Below are positions 17,147 through 27,174 of a DNA stretch of 46,789 nt, piece by piece. The notes beneath the pieces were generated by a model, which saw only the letters and a list, made by a program, of their open reading frames with translations, had not been told where the DNA came from and did not search any database. The first letter of the stretch is position 1; the number at the start of each line of letters is the position of its first letter. Position numbers and translations under genes: made by a program. The stretch is from contig CAMAWD010000046.1 of assembly GCA_945861785.1 (NCBI GenBank), positions 1 through 46,789 on the forward strand, read 5' to 3'. The stretch comes from Rhodoferax sp. OV413 (GTDB lineage: Bacteria; Pseudomonadota; Gammaproteobacteria; Burkholderiales; Burkholderiaceae_C).

Positions 17147-20100
17147 TTGAACAACAGCCCGTCCCGAACAGTGGCCTTCCCTTTCTTGCTTTGGGTTGGG
17201 TACTTGCTGTTTCTCGTTTACGGAAGCTTGGTGCCACTGAAGTACCAGGCGCGGCCCCTCGCCGAGGCTTGGGGTGAATTTCAGCAGATTCCGTTCCTGA
17301 ACCTTGGTTCTGCGTCTCGCGCGGATTGGATCGCGAATGGTGTCCTGTACTTGCCGATGGCGTTCCTGACGGGGTACTTGGTGCTCATGGCGATCCCCCG
17401 TGGTGCGCGATTCCTTGCCTTGCCGATGGCTGGCCTGTTGTGCATGGGGTTGGCCGTCGCGGTGGAGTTCGGGCAAGTCTATTTTCCCGCACGCACCGTG
17501 TCCCAAAACGACGTCATGGCCGAATGGATCGGCTCTTGGCTGGGAGTCGCCTTGGTTGCGAGGTATTTCGATTGGTTCAAGTCCCTGTTGGGGTCACTTG
17601 CTGACGATCCGAATCAGCTTCGACCGTTGATCCTCGATGCGTATGCGATCGGCTATCTCGCGTTTGCGCTGTTTCCCTATGACACCTTAATCACCTGGAC
17701 GGAGATCGAGTCGAAGATCATGTCAGACCGTTGGGGCTGGCTCCTTGCCGGTTCTATTTCGAGACCGTCATTGGTGATTTTGCAGGTTTGCGCAGAGTTT
17801 CTGCTGACTGTTCCGTTCGGCGTACTGCTTGTGCGCTGTGGGGGCCGAAGATTTGATCCGCCGATGCCCGCGATCCTGGTTGGCGCGATCTTGGGCCTGG
17901 CAATCGAGGTGGCACAGTTTTTTCTTGTTTCTGGTATCTCCCAAGGTTTGTCTGTCATCAATCGGACGGCTGCCGTATGGTGTGGCGTCTGGATCGCCGT
18001 GCATCCTCGCCCAATGTCCTTCGGCCACCTGGCGGCCCAGTTGCGTCGCCACTCGATGGTGCTCGGTGCGGTCTACCTGATCGCTCTGCTGGTGTTGAAT
18101 GGCTGGTTTCGAATCGGGTGGCATGGCATCGACGAAGCCTTGTTAAAGGCGGGGCAGGTCCAGTTCATCCCGTTCTACCGCCACTACTACACCAGCGAAT
18201 CCAAGGCGCTGTTCAGCCTTGCCGCTGTGGGGTTGTCGTACCTGCCATTGGTGTTGATTTTTTGGGCGAGAGCGCTATCGCCAGGGCTCGCCGTGGCCTT
18301 CGCGGCGTTGCTAGCCACCGGTATCGAGACAAGCAAGCTATTCTTTCGCGGGGCCAGTCCAGACGTCACCAATGTATGGATCGCCATGATCGCGACATGG
18401 CTGGGTATTCGGCTGCTGGGGCAAATGACATCAGCGCGCCATCCAGAAACGACAGTCGACGCGGCAAAGATCGGCATGGGGGGTGACTTGCGACTCGGGT
18501 TTCCAGCGATGTTGTTTTTTGCACTTTGTGCCGCGGCTTACTGGGTCGCCACATTCCCTGTCTTCCAGGGCTTCGTTGCAATTGTTCTTGTAATGGCCGC
18601 CACGGCTGTATGGTATCGCCCCAGTTGGCTCATCGCCATTGTTCCAGCCGCATTGCCGGTGTTTGACCTGGCTCCATGGAGCGGACGCTTCTTTGTCGAC
18701 GAGTACGACGCCCTGCTGGTCGTCTGCTTGGCGGTGGCCTATGCGCGTTCGACAAAGGTGCGGGCCGGCGATGTTGGCAGCAACCGCCTCTTGTTCGCGG
18801 CGGTTATTCTGGTGGGCTTGAGTTTCGCAGTCAGTTGCGCCATTGCCCTTTGGCCACTGCAAGCGCCCGACGCAAATTCGTTCAACAACTACTACAGCCC
18901 CTACAACGCGATTCGTATCGCGAAAGGGGCAGTATGGGCTGGCCTCGTCGTGCTGCTCTCGCGAAGGTTTGTTTCGAATGGACAGGATCCACGCGTGTTG
19001 TTTGCCTGGGGATTGATGGCGGGACTGGCGATGACGGTAGCAGTGATCCTTTGGGAGCGGATCGCCTTTTCAGGGTTGTGGAATTTCACCAACGACTACC
19101 GAGCGACAGGGCCGTTCTCGGCCATTCATACCGGCGGCGCCTACATCGAGTGTTTCATTGCCGTGTGTGTGCCGTATTTGTTGATTCTGTTGTTCAAGGT
19201 TCGGTCGTGGTGGCTGAGGCTTGTCTTGCTTGCGCTGTTGCTGGGCGCCACGTATGCATTGATGGTGACTTTTGCCCGCATCGGTTATGTTGCGCTGGGC
19301 GTAGCCATCGTTGCATCAATCGGTGCGATGTTGTTCAGTTCTGCCCGACCGTTGGGCAAGTGGCTGGCGTTGGCTGGTATCGCGGGCGCCGTGCTGCTGG
19401 TGGCAGCACCGATTTTCAAGGGGCAGTTCGCGCAGGCAAGATTCGCCACGATTCAGACCGACCTGGGAACTCGCCTGGCGCATTGGCGCGAGGCATTGCG
19501 TATCAGGGACCCGGATTGGACGGCCCAAGTCTTCGGCATGGGGCTGGGTCGATTTCCGGACACCAGTTTTTGGCGCAGCAGTCTTGTCCCGCGCTCTGGT
19601 ACCTATCGTTTGCTGGAGGAGTCTGGCAACACCTATCTGCGTCTTGGTTCCGGCGACTCCATCTATGTGGAGCAAATCGTTCCAGTGGTGCGGGACCAGC
19701 AGTATCTGCTGAAAATGGACGTGCGAACCAGCAGCCCAGGCGCCAGCCTCACGTTTCCGATTTGCGAAAAATGGCTGCTCACTTCCGTCAATTGCATTTG
19801 GCACACGTTGAAAGTCGGCAAGACTCCCGACGTCTGGACCCCGGTCGAGATTCGCCTGGTGGCCAAAGACCTCGCCAAGCAGTCCTGGTACAGCCGACGC
19901 ACCACCAAATTCTCCTTGTATCTTGGAGTGCCGAAGTCGACCGTGGACGTCGACAACCTTCGGCTGGAAATTTCGGATGGACAGAATCTGATTCGAAACG
20001 GTGATTTCGCACAGCGCTTCGATCATTGGTTTTTTGCAACCGATGGCCATTTGCAGTGGCACGTCAAGAGTCTGTTTTACGGAACCCTGTTCGACCAAGG

Positions 20101-20383
20101 CTTGTTCGGCGTTGCCGCGATGGGTTTGTTCATAGCGCTCGTGCTGGCAATCGGGCTGCACAAGAGCTACCGGGGCGACGAGTTAGCCATGGCGGGCGTG
20201 GGCTCACTGTTGAGTTTCCTGGTTGTCGGCGCGTTCGATACGCTGATTGATACGCCGCGTTTCCTCTTGTTGCTCCTGATGTTGGCATGGGTATGCACGG
20301 TCGACATAGGTGGTTCCAAACGAAAGGACAACTGCCCCTGGGCAGCCGGGCTGTTGCAGCCCGGGCCAGGTGCCCATGGTTAG
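17147..20383 (+). CDS. Triple VanZ-like / O-antigen ligase fusion with inserted extracytoplasmic domain
   Basis: A 1078-residue polytopic membrane protein. Three VanZ-like units follow each other in about the first 430 residues, each ending in a related glutamate-containing helix and loop (AVEFGQVYFPARTVSQNDV; AIEVAQFFLVSGISQGLSV; GIETSKLFFRGASPDVTNV). Then comes a second polytopic part resembling the O-antigen ligase/Wzy_C superfamily (about 450-830 and 1000-1065; e.g. FARIGYVALGVA and GTRLAHWREALRI). Between these lies a soluble, mostly beta insert of about 170 residues (DVRTSSPGASLTFPICEKW, SLYLGVPKSTVDVDNLRLEI) resembling a carbohydrate-binding jelly roll. TTG 17147 is preferred for its AGGATA site and position ahead of the first membrane helix. 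It probably ligates or polymerises glycan in the periplasm; the role of VanZ units is unknown. Confidence 0.78.
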   Translation: MNNSPSRTVAFPFLLWVGYLLFLVYGSLVPLKYQARPLAEAWGEFQQIPFLNLGSASRADWIANGVLYLPMAFLTGYLVLMAIPRGARFLALPMAGLLCMGLAVAVEFGQVYFPARTVSQNDVMAEWIGSWLGVALVARYFDWFKSLLGSLADDPNQLRPLILDAYAIGYLAFALFPYDTLITWTEIESKIMSDRWGWLLAGSISRPSLVILQVCAEFLLTVPFGVLLVRCGGRRFDPPMPAILVGAILGLAIEVAQFFLVSGISQGLSVINRTAAVWCGVWIAVHPRPMSFGHLAAQLRRHSMVLGAVYLIALLVLNGWFRIGWHGIDEALLKAGQVQFIPFYRHYYTSESKALFSLAAVGLSYLPLVLIFWARALSPGLAVAFAALLATGIETSKLFFRGASPDVTNVWIAMIATWLGIRLLGQMTSARHPETTVDAAKIGMGGDLRLGFPAMLFFALCAAAYWVATFPVFQGFVAIVLVMAATAVWYRPSWLIAIVPAALPVFDLAPWSGRFFVDEYDALLVVCLAVAYARSTKVRAGDVGSNRLLFAAVILVGLSFAVSCAIALWPLQAPDANSFNNYYSPYNAIRIAKGAVWAGLVVLLSRRFVSNGQDPRVLFAWGLMAGLAMTVAVILWERIAFSGLWNFTNDYRATGPFSAIHTGGAYIECFIAVCVPYLLILLFKVRSWWLRLVLLALLLGATYALMVTFARIGYVALGVAIVASIGAMLFSSARPLGKWLALAGIAGAVLLVAAPIFKGQFAQARFATIQTDLGTRLAHWREALRIRDPDWTAQVFGMGLGRFPDTSFWRSSLVPRSGTYRLLEESGNTYLRLGSGDSIYVEQIVPVVRDQQYLLKMDVRTSSPGASLTFPICEKWLLTSVNCIWHTLKVGKTPDVWTPVEIRLVAKDLAKQSWYSRRTTKFSLYLGVPKSTVDVDNLRLEISDGQNLIRNGDFAQRFDHWFFATDGHLQWHVKSLFYGTLFDQGLFGVAAMGLFIALVLAIGLHKSYRGDELAMAGVGSLLSFLVVGAFDTLIDTPRFLLLLLMLAWVCTVDIGGSKRKDNCPWAAGLLQPGPGAHG

Positions 20384-20390
20384 AATGCGC

Positions 20391-20397
20391 CAGGAGG
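20391..20397 (+). promoter_or_regulatory. Strong Shine-Dalgarno AGGAGGT
   Basis: A full AGGAGGT lies seven bases before ATG 20405, the clearest ribosome-binding site in this stretch. It fixes the start of the oxygenase gene and suggests it is translated well, independently of the gene before it. Confidence 0.8.
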
Positions 20398-20404
20398 TCA
20401 GAAC

Positions 20405-22184
<1,780 letters not shown>

Positions 22185-22197
22185 AGGAGTGCACGCC

Positions 22198-23490
22198 TTG
22201 AGCAACCCCGCGCCCGGCCGCCTGGCCATCGTCATCCCGGCGCGGTACGCGTCCACCCGGCTGCCCGGCAAGCCACTGGCCGACATCCTGGGAAAGCCGA
22301 TGGTGCAGCATGTCTACGAGCGGGCGCTGCAGGTGCCCAACGCACATGCGGTGCTTGTGGCCACCGACGATACCCGTGTGGCCGACGCCGTACACGCCTT
22401 TGGCGGCCGCTGCCTGATGACCTCGCCCGACCACCCCAGCGGCACCGATCGCCTGGCCGAGGTCATGGCCCAGGTGGACGCCGACGTCTACATCAACCTG
22501 CAAGGCGACGAACCCTTGGTGCGTCCGCACGACATCGCCCTGCTGGCTGACGGCATGTGGGCAGACCCAGCCGTCCAGGTCGGCACCCTGTGCCACCCGA
22601 TCGATGCGCGCGAGGCCGCCAACCCGAACACCGTCAAGGTGGTGCTGGCCACCAACGGCGACGCTCTGTACTTCAGCCGCTCCCCCATTCCGTATCCGCG
22701 CGACGGTGGCGATGTGGCCGAGTACCTGAAGCACGTGGGCGTCTATGCCTATCGGCGCGATGTGTTGGCGGCCTATGCGGGCTTGCCCCAGCCGATGCTG
22801 GAGCGTGCCGAGAAGCTGGAGCAACTGCGCCTGCTAGCCGCTGGCATGCGCATACGGGCTTTCAAGGTCGAGCCCACGGGCCCAGGCGTGGACACTCCAG
22901 AATGCCTGGAGCGCGTACGCGCCCTTATGGCTGGGCATGAGCCCGAGCAACAACCCACGCTCGCCGACATCAAGCTGGTCATCACCGACGTGGATGGCGT
23001 GCTGACAGACGGTGGCATCTATTACGACGCCAGCGGCGAATGCCTGAAGCGCTTTCATGTACGCGACGGCCTGGGCATGCGCCTGCTGGAGGAAAACGGT
23101 GTACGCGTTGCGGTGTTGTCGGGGCGCGACTCCCCCACGCTGCGAAAGCGCGTGGCGGACCTGGGGCTGACCCTGTGCGCCTTTGGCGTCAAGGACAAGG
23201 CAGCCGCCTGTCAGGAACTAATGGCCCAAGCCGGGGCTACTGCCGCGCAGACGGCCTGCATTGGCGACGACAGCATCGACCTGCCGGCATTCGCGGTCTG
23301 TGGGATGTCTTTTGCCGTGGCAGACGCACCCATCTACGTCAAGGCGTCCGCCACAGGAGTGTTGGCGACGCGCGGAGGCGAAGGCGCGTTTCGCGAACTT
23401 GCCGATTCGATTTTGCTTGCCCAAGGGAAGAGCCAAGTGTTTGGCACCGCTGAAGGTTACTCGGCAAACGCTGCACGTATGGTGCAATAG
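22198..23490 (+). CDS. kdsB-kdsC: Bifunctional CMP-Kdo synthetase / Kdo-8-phosphate phosphatase
   Basis: A 430-residue fusion. Residues 1-246 are KdsB: IPARYASTRLPGKPL (nucleotide loop, 14-27), SGTDRLAEV, LQGDEPLV and SRSPIPYPR. Residues about 256-415 are KdsC, a HAD phosphatase: ITDVDGVLTDGGIYY (nucleophile Asp at 264 and acid Asp266), LSGRDS, VKDK and CIGDDSIDLP. The two are joined by a short linker with no stop, so one polypeptide would perform the dephosphorylation of Kdo 8-phosphate and the activation to CMP-Kdo. TTG 22198 is preferred: AAGGAG at 22184-22189 is eight bases upstream. In most Gram-negative bacteria kdsB and kdsC are separate genes. Both halves look catalytically complete. 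Confidence 0.93.
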   Translation: MSNPAPGRLAIVIPARYASTRLPGKPLADILGKPMVQHVYERALQVPNAHAVLVATDDTRVADAVHAFGGRCLMTSPDHPSGTDRLAEVMAQVDADVYINLQGDEPLVRPHDIALLADGMWADPAVQVGTLCHPIDAREAANPNTVKVVLATNGDALYFSRSPIPYPRDGGDVAEYLKHVGVYAYRRDVLAAYAGLPQPMLERAEKLEQLRLLAAGMRIRAFKVEPTGPGVDTPECLERVRALMAGHEPEQQPTLADIKLVITDVDGVLTDGGIYYDASGECLKRFHVRDGLGMRLLEENGVRVAVLSGRDSPTLRKRVADLGLTLCAFGVKDKAAACQELMAQAGATAAQTACIGDDSIDLPAFAVCGMSFAVADAPIYVKASATGVLATRGGEGAFRELADSILLAQGKSQVFGTAEGYSANAARMVQ

Positions 23491-23524
23491 CCGCAGCTCG
23501 AACACTTACCTTAGGCAAGGCAGC

Positions 23525-24487
23525 TTGGCTACACACCCACATCCTTCGGTCAGCATCATTTTGCCGGCGTACAACAGCGCTCGTTTCCTGCAGACTACGC
23601 TGAACAGCATATTTGCGCAGGACTACAGCGACTATGAAGTCATCATCGTGGACGATGGCTCTGGCGACGATACTGCCGCCATCGCTAGGCGGCAAGGCAG
23701 CCGTGTCAGGCTTATTCAGCAGAAAAATGGTGGTATCTCAGTCGCTCGAAACACTGGGCTTGGTGCCGCGAAAGGTCAATACATCGCCTTCATCGACCAT
23801 GACGACATATGGCACCCGCGAAAGTTATCGGCCCAAGTGAAACTGCTGGAACGCGCTGATTCTGGTGTCGGAGTTTGTTACGGAGAATTCTTGATTTGGG
23901 ACGGCGTCAACCCGCCGCATTTTCCAGACTCTGAAGTTTCTTGCGAAGAATTCGTATCGGATCTTTCGGGCTGGGTCTACCATCAACTTCTGCTCACCAA
24001 CTGGGTGCTTTTTTCGACAGCGTTGTTTCGGCGCAGCGTGTTCGAGGTGATCGGCAAGTTCGACCGCGAACTGCCACCCGCGGACGATTGGGATCTGGTC
24101 TTGCGGGCCTCCAGGCAGTTCCAGTTTATGAGGTTGCGTAGTGTGGTGGCGCTGTATCGCCACCACAGCGGCCAGACGTCTCGGCGATGTTTTGCCCGCG
24201 ATTATCAAACCGAATTGCGAGAAAGCATGATTCTTCGCTATGGCTTGGCGGGGCCAGACGGCCAGCACCCGGACCTGGCAAAGCTGAAAGATCGGCGGTT
24301 GCGCTCCCTGTTGTCATTTGCTGCAACTCATGCGAAGTGGGGCTCCATCGGTCTCGCCGTCCAATCCCTTGTCAGGGCTACCTGTTTGGCGCCGGGCGAT
24401 GCCAGGGTGTGGCGCACATTCATCTCATTGGGCCGTGACCTTGTGAGGCGCAAGCTTGGCGATGCCGCTTCGCCAGCATCGGATTGA
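23525..24487 (+). CDS. GT2 glycosyltransferase
   Basis: A 320-residue family 2 (GT-A) glycosyltransferase. Motifs: VSIILPAYNSARFLQTTL, VIIVDDGSGDDT, KNGGISVARNTGLGAA, the DXD-type FIDHDDIW, and PADDWDLVLR before the acceptor side. It has no ATG at a sensible place; TTG 23525 lies just before the conserved N-terminal strand. It is the last gene of the plus-strand group that includes the Kdo genes. Its layout, including the DLSGWVYHQLLLTN segment, resembles the GT2 at 43648 (MSGWIYHLLLID), so the two are probably paralogues working on similar acceptors. Confidence 0.87.
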   Translation: MATHPHPSVSIILPAYNSARFLQTTLNSIFAQDYSDYEVIIVDDGSGDDTAAIARRQGSRVRLIQQKNGGISVARNTGLGAAKGQYIAFIDHDDIWHPRKLSAQVKLLERADSGVGVCYGEFLIWDGVNPPHFPDSEVSCEEFVSDLSGWVYHQLLLTNWVLFSTALFRRSVFEVIGKFDRELPPADDWDLVLRASRQFQFMRLRSVVALYRHHSGQTSRRCFARDYQTELRESMILRYGLAGPDGQHPDLAKLKDRRLRSLLSFAATHAKWGSIGLAVQSLVRATCLAPGDARVWRTFISLGRDLVRRKLGDAASPASD

Positions 24488-24773
24488 AACAAGTTGGCGG
24501 CGGCATTGCCAGCGCACTGCAGCCGCAACTCATACAGCGCGCCATGACCGGGTCGAGTTCAGACGAATTCGTCCCCGTTGTTTCCACGTGCATGGGGCCT
24601 GCTGACAAGGCGTGGATATGCGGGACGCCCGGCACTCGGCCGTGCGGTGCCGATCTTTTGGGTTGGCAGGGGCTGGATACGTACTCGGGGAGATGGTGCC
24701 CAGGCCCGAATGCGTTAATAGTTGGCGTTCACCAAGCTTGGCGCCAAAACCAGTGAAGCTAGAATACTTTTCA
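24488..24773 (+). promoter_or_regulatory. Intergenic region before the ABC exporter, possible promoter
   Basis: These 286 bases hold no credible gene. A possible sigma-70-like pair sits near the end: TTGGCG about 24738-24743, 16 bases, then TAGAAT at 24760-24765. The predicted transcript start would be almost at ATG 24774, which also lacks a ribosome-binding site, so the message may be nearly leaderless or the pair may be accidental. Confidence 0.35.
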
Positions 24774-25649
24774 ATGTCCGATCGACGATCCGATATCGCA
24801 CCCTGCACACAGCTATTCCCCTTGACCAGCCAAAGCATCGTCATCGAAGCCGGCCTTGCCGAGCGCCACTACTGGCGCGACCTGTGGCGTTACCGCGAAC
24901 TCTTCCTGGTGCTTGCTTGGCGCGACGTGTCCGTGCGCTACAAGCAGACCGTCATCGGGGTGGCCTGGGTGATGTTGCAGCCGCTGGCTTCGGCTGCGGT
25001 GTTCACCATCATCTTCAGCAAGGTGGCCAAGCTGCCGTCGCTGGAGTCCGTTCCCTATGCGCTGATGGTGTTTGCTGGGTTGCTGCCGTGGCAGCTGATT
25101 TCTGGCTCGGTGAACAACGCCGCCAACAGCCTTGTGGGCAACTCAGGCCTGATCAGCAAGGTGTACTTCCCGCGTCTCATCGTGCCCGGTGCTGCCGTGG
25201 TGACAGGCTTGGTGGACTTCATGGTGGCGCTGGCGGTGATGGCCGCGCTGATGGCCTGGTATGGCTTTGTGCCCGACGCCCGCGTGTTGCTGCTTCCGCT
25301 GTTCATGTTGATGGCGCTGCTGGCGGCCATCGGCCCGGGGCTCTGGATTGCATCGTTGAACGTGCGCTACCGTGACTTCCGGCAGGTGCTGCCCTTCCTG
25401 ATCCAGTTCGGCATGTACCTGAGCCCGGTGGCCTACGCCAGCGCCGTGGTGCCCGAGCAATGGAAGTTGTTGTACCACCTGAACCCGGCAGTGATGGTGA
25501 TCGACGGCTTTCGCTGGTGCCTGCTGCGTGGTGCCGCGCCGATCTACTGGCCCGGCTTCCTGCTGGCCTGTGCGGTGATCGCCTTGCTGCTGTTCGTGGG
25601 TGTGCGCCAGTTCCGCAAGACCGAGCGCACCTTTGCCGACATGGTCTGA
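24774..25649 (+). CDS. wzm: ABC polysaccharide exporter, permease (Wzm/TagG-like)
   Basis: A 291-residue ABC-2 type permease with about six membrane segments and the N-terminal amphipathic stretch typical of Wzm (HYWRDLWRYRELFLVLAWRD, then VRYKQTVIGVAWVMLQPL). It forms the membrane channel that moves undecaprenyl-linked polysaccharide across the inner membrane. The GNSGLISKVYFPRLIVPG loop and LNVRYRDFRQVLPF are family signatures. It is followed after 38 bases by the ATPase. ATG 24774 is chosen since it is the first ATG in a suitable place, though no clear ribosome-binding site precedes it. Composition is GC-rich, like the core of the locus. Confidence 0.92.
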   Translation: MSDRRSDIAPCTQLFPLTSQSIVIEAGLAERHYWRDLWRYRELFLVLAWRDVSVRYKQTVIGVAWVMLQPLASAAVFTIIFSKVAKLPSLESVPYALMVFAGLLPWQLISGSVNNAANSLVGNSGLISKVYFPRLIVPGAAVVTGLVDFMVALAVMAALMAWYGFVPDARVLLLPLFMLMALLAAIGPGLWIASLNVRYRDFRQVLPFLIQFGMYLSPVAYASAVVPEQWKLLYHLNPAVMVIDGFRWCLLRGAAPIYWPGFLLACAVIALLLFVGVRQFRKTERTFADMV

Positions 25650-25687
25650 CCACTTGCCACACCCGCCCACTTTGACCCACTCCACCC

Positions 25688-26938
25688 ATGGCCAATGACA
25701 TCGCCATCTCCGTCGAGGGTCTGAGCAAGCGCTACCTCGTCGGCCACAACAACCAGGCCGACCCGAACGCCACGCTGCGCGACCAGATAGCACGCAACCT
25801 GCGTGGCCTGGCGCGCAAGACGCGCGACATGGCGCGTGGTCGCCAGATCGTGCAGGGTGACACCGTGGAGGAGTTCTGGGCGCTGCGCGATGTGAGCTTC
25901 GAGATCCCGCAGGGCGCACGCGTGGGCATCCTGGGCCGCAACGGCGCGGGCAAGAGCACGTTGCTGAAACTGCTGAGCCGTATTACCGAGCCCACCAGTG
26001 GCCGCATCAAGATCAATGGCCGCGTGGCCAGCCTGCTGGAGGTGGGCACTGGCTTTCACCCCGAGTTGACGGGTCGGGAAAACATCTTTCTGAACGGTGC
26101 CATCCTGGGCATGTCGCGGCGCGAGATCCAGAGCAAGTTCGACGAGATTGTCGACTTTGCGGAGGTGGAGCGCTTTCTGGATACGCCCGTCAAGCGCTAT
26201 AGCAGTGGCATGTATGTTCGCTTGGCGTTTGCGGTGGCCGCGCACCTTGAACCGGAGATACTAATCGTGGATGAAGTACTAGCAGTTGGCGACTCTGAGT
26301 TTCAGAAGAAGTGTTTGGGAAAGATGGATGCCGTTTCGCAAAGCGGACGAACAGTATTGTTTGTGAGCCATAACATGCTCGCTGTTCAGAAGCTTTGCCA
26401 AAGCGCTCTTTTGCTTGACACTGGTCGATTGGATTTAGCTGGAACTGTCGATGAGTGTATACGCAGGTATCTTGTCAGTGCAGGATCTGCAGACTATTCG
26501 TCGAACATCGACACCTCTCGTCCCATGATCACTGACATCCGACTGGTAACGCTTGAGCCCAGAGTTGATCGCGAGATTGAGATTGCAGTACGTTGGCATC
26601 TCCCCGAACCGGTTCCTGGGATTAAGATTGGGATCGGAATAAATACACTAGAAGGCCAGCGAATTTTTGATACAGCACCTGAAGATTATGACCTGCAAAC
26701 CCCGTGGTCGACTGGACTTCACGAAGCGACGATGAGAATCCCAGCACAAGCCCTCGCGGCGAGAACGTACTGTGTTTCTGCTGGAATTTGGCGTGAGCAC
26801 GATTCGTTGGACCATATTGCCACTGCGTTTAGTTTGACGATGGTGGCAGCGCCAGTGCGACGGTACACACACCAGCCGACCTATGATGGATTAGTTTCAA
26901 TCGAGGCGAAGTGGCAGATTCGACCTACACTGTTGTGA
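25688..26938 (+). CDS. wzt: ABC polysaccharide exporter, ATPase with C-terminal substrate domain (Wzt-like)
   Basis: A 416-residue ATPase: Walker A GRNGAGKST (83-91), signature YSSGMYVRL (171-179), Walker B ILIVDEVLAVGD (191-202) and H-loop VSHNM. Residues about 270-416 form an extra beta-rich domain of the Wzt C-terminal type, which in known exporters recognises the modified non-reducing end of the glycan. Base composition changes inside the gene: a 60-base sample at 25801-25860 is 72% GC by hand count, one at 26641-26700 is 42%. The break falls near 26255, just before Walker B. The conserved half therefore looks native and the substrate-reading half looks imported together with the genes after it. 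Confidence 0.92.
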   Translation: MANDIAISVEGLSKRYLVGHNNQADPNATLRDQIARNLRGLARKTRDMARGRQIVQGDTVEEFWALRDVSFEIPQGARVGILGRNGAGKSTLLKLLSRITEPTSGRIKINGRVASLLEVGTGFHPELTGRENIFLNGAILGMSRREIQSKFDEIVDFAEVERFLDTPVKRYSSGMYVRLAFAVAAHLEPEILIVDEVLAVGDSEFQKKCLGKMDAVSQSGRTVLFVSHNMLAVQKLCQSALLLDTGRLDLAGTVDECIRRYLVSAGSADYSSNIDTSRPMITDIRLVTLEPRVDREIEIAVRWHLPEPVPGIKIGIGINTLEGQRIFDTAPEDYDLQTPWSTGLHEATMRIPAQALAARTYCVSAGIWREHDSLDHIATAFSLTMVAAPVRRYTHQPTYDGLVSIEAKWQIRPTLL

Positions 26939-27174
26939 TTGAACTTGAGATTAATTCGAAATGACCATTATCCATTACACTTGCGTGATCTCTCGTTCGG
27001 ACTGCAGCTGCCACGAGTGTTGCCCGTTAATTAATTTGACTCGACGGTAAGTGTTTGCTTAGATCGAATGAGTTTTGTTGATTAAGTCGTCATGAGTTGC
27101 CGATGGGTATTTATTGCATCGTAGTTCAGAGCGCGAACTGGTAGTTTTTTGAACACAGCACGTAAGAGAAGAAT
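26939..27174. other. AT-rich intergenic region
   Basis: The 236 bases between wzt and the next glycosyltransferase are AT-rich, with stretches such as TTAATTAATTTGA, and hold no convincing frame. They mark the left part of the low-GC cassette. A promoter for the following genes could lie here but none was confidently placed. Confidence 0.5.
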
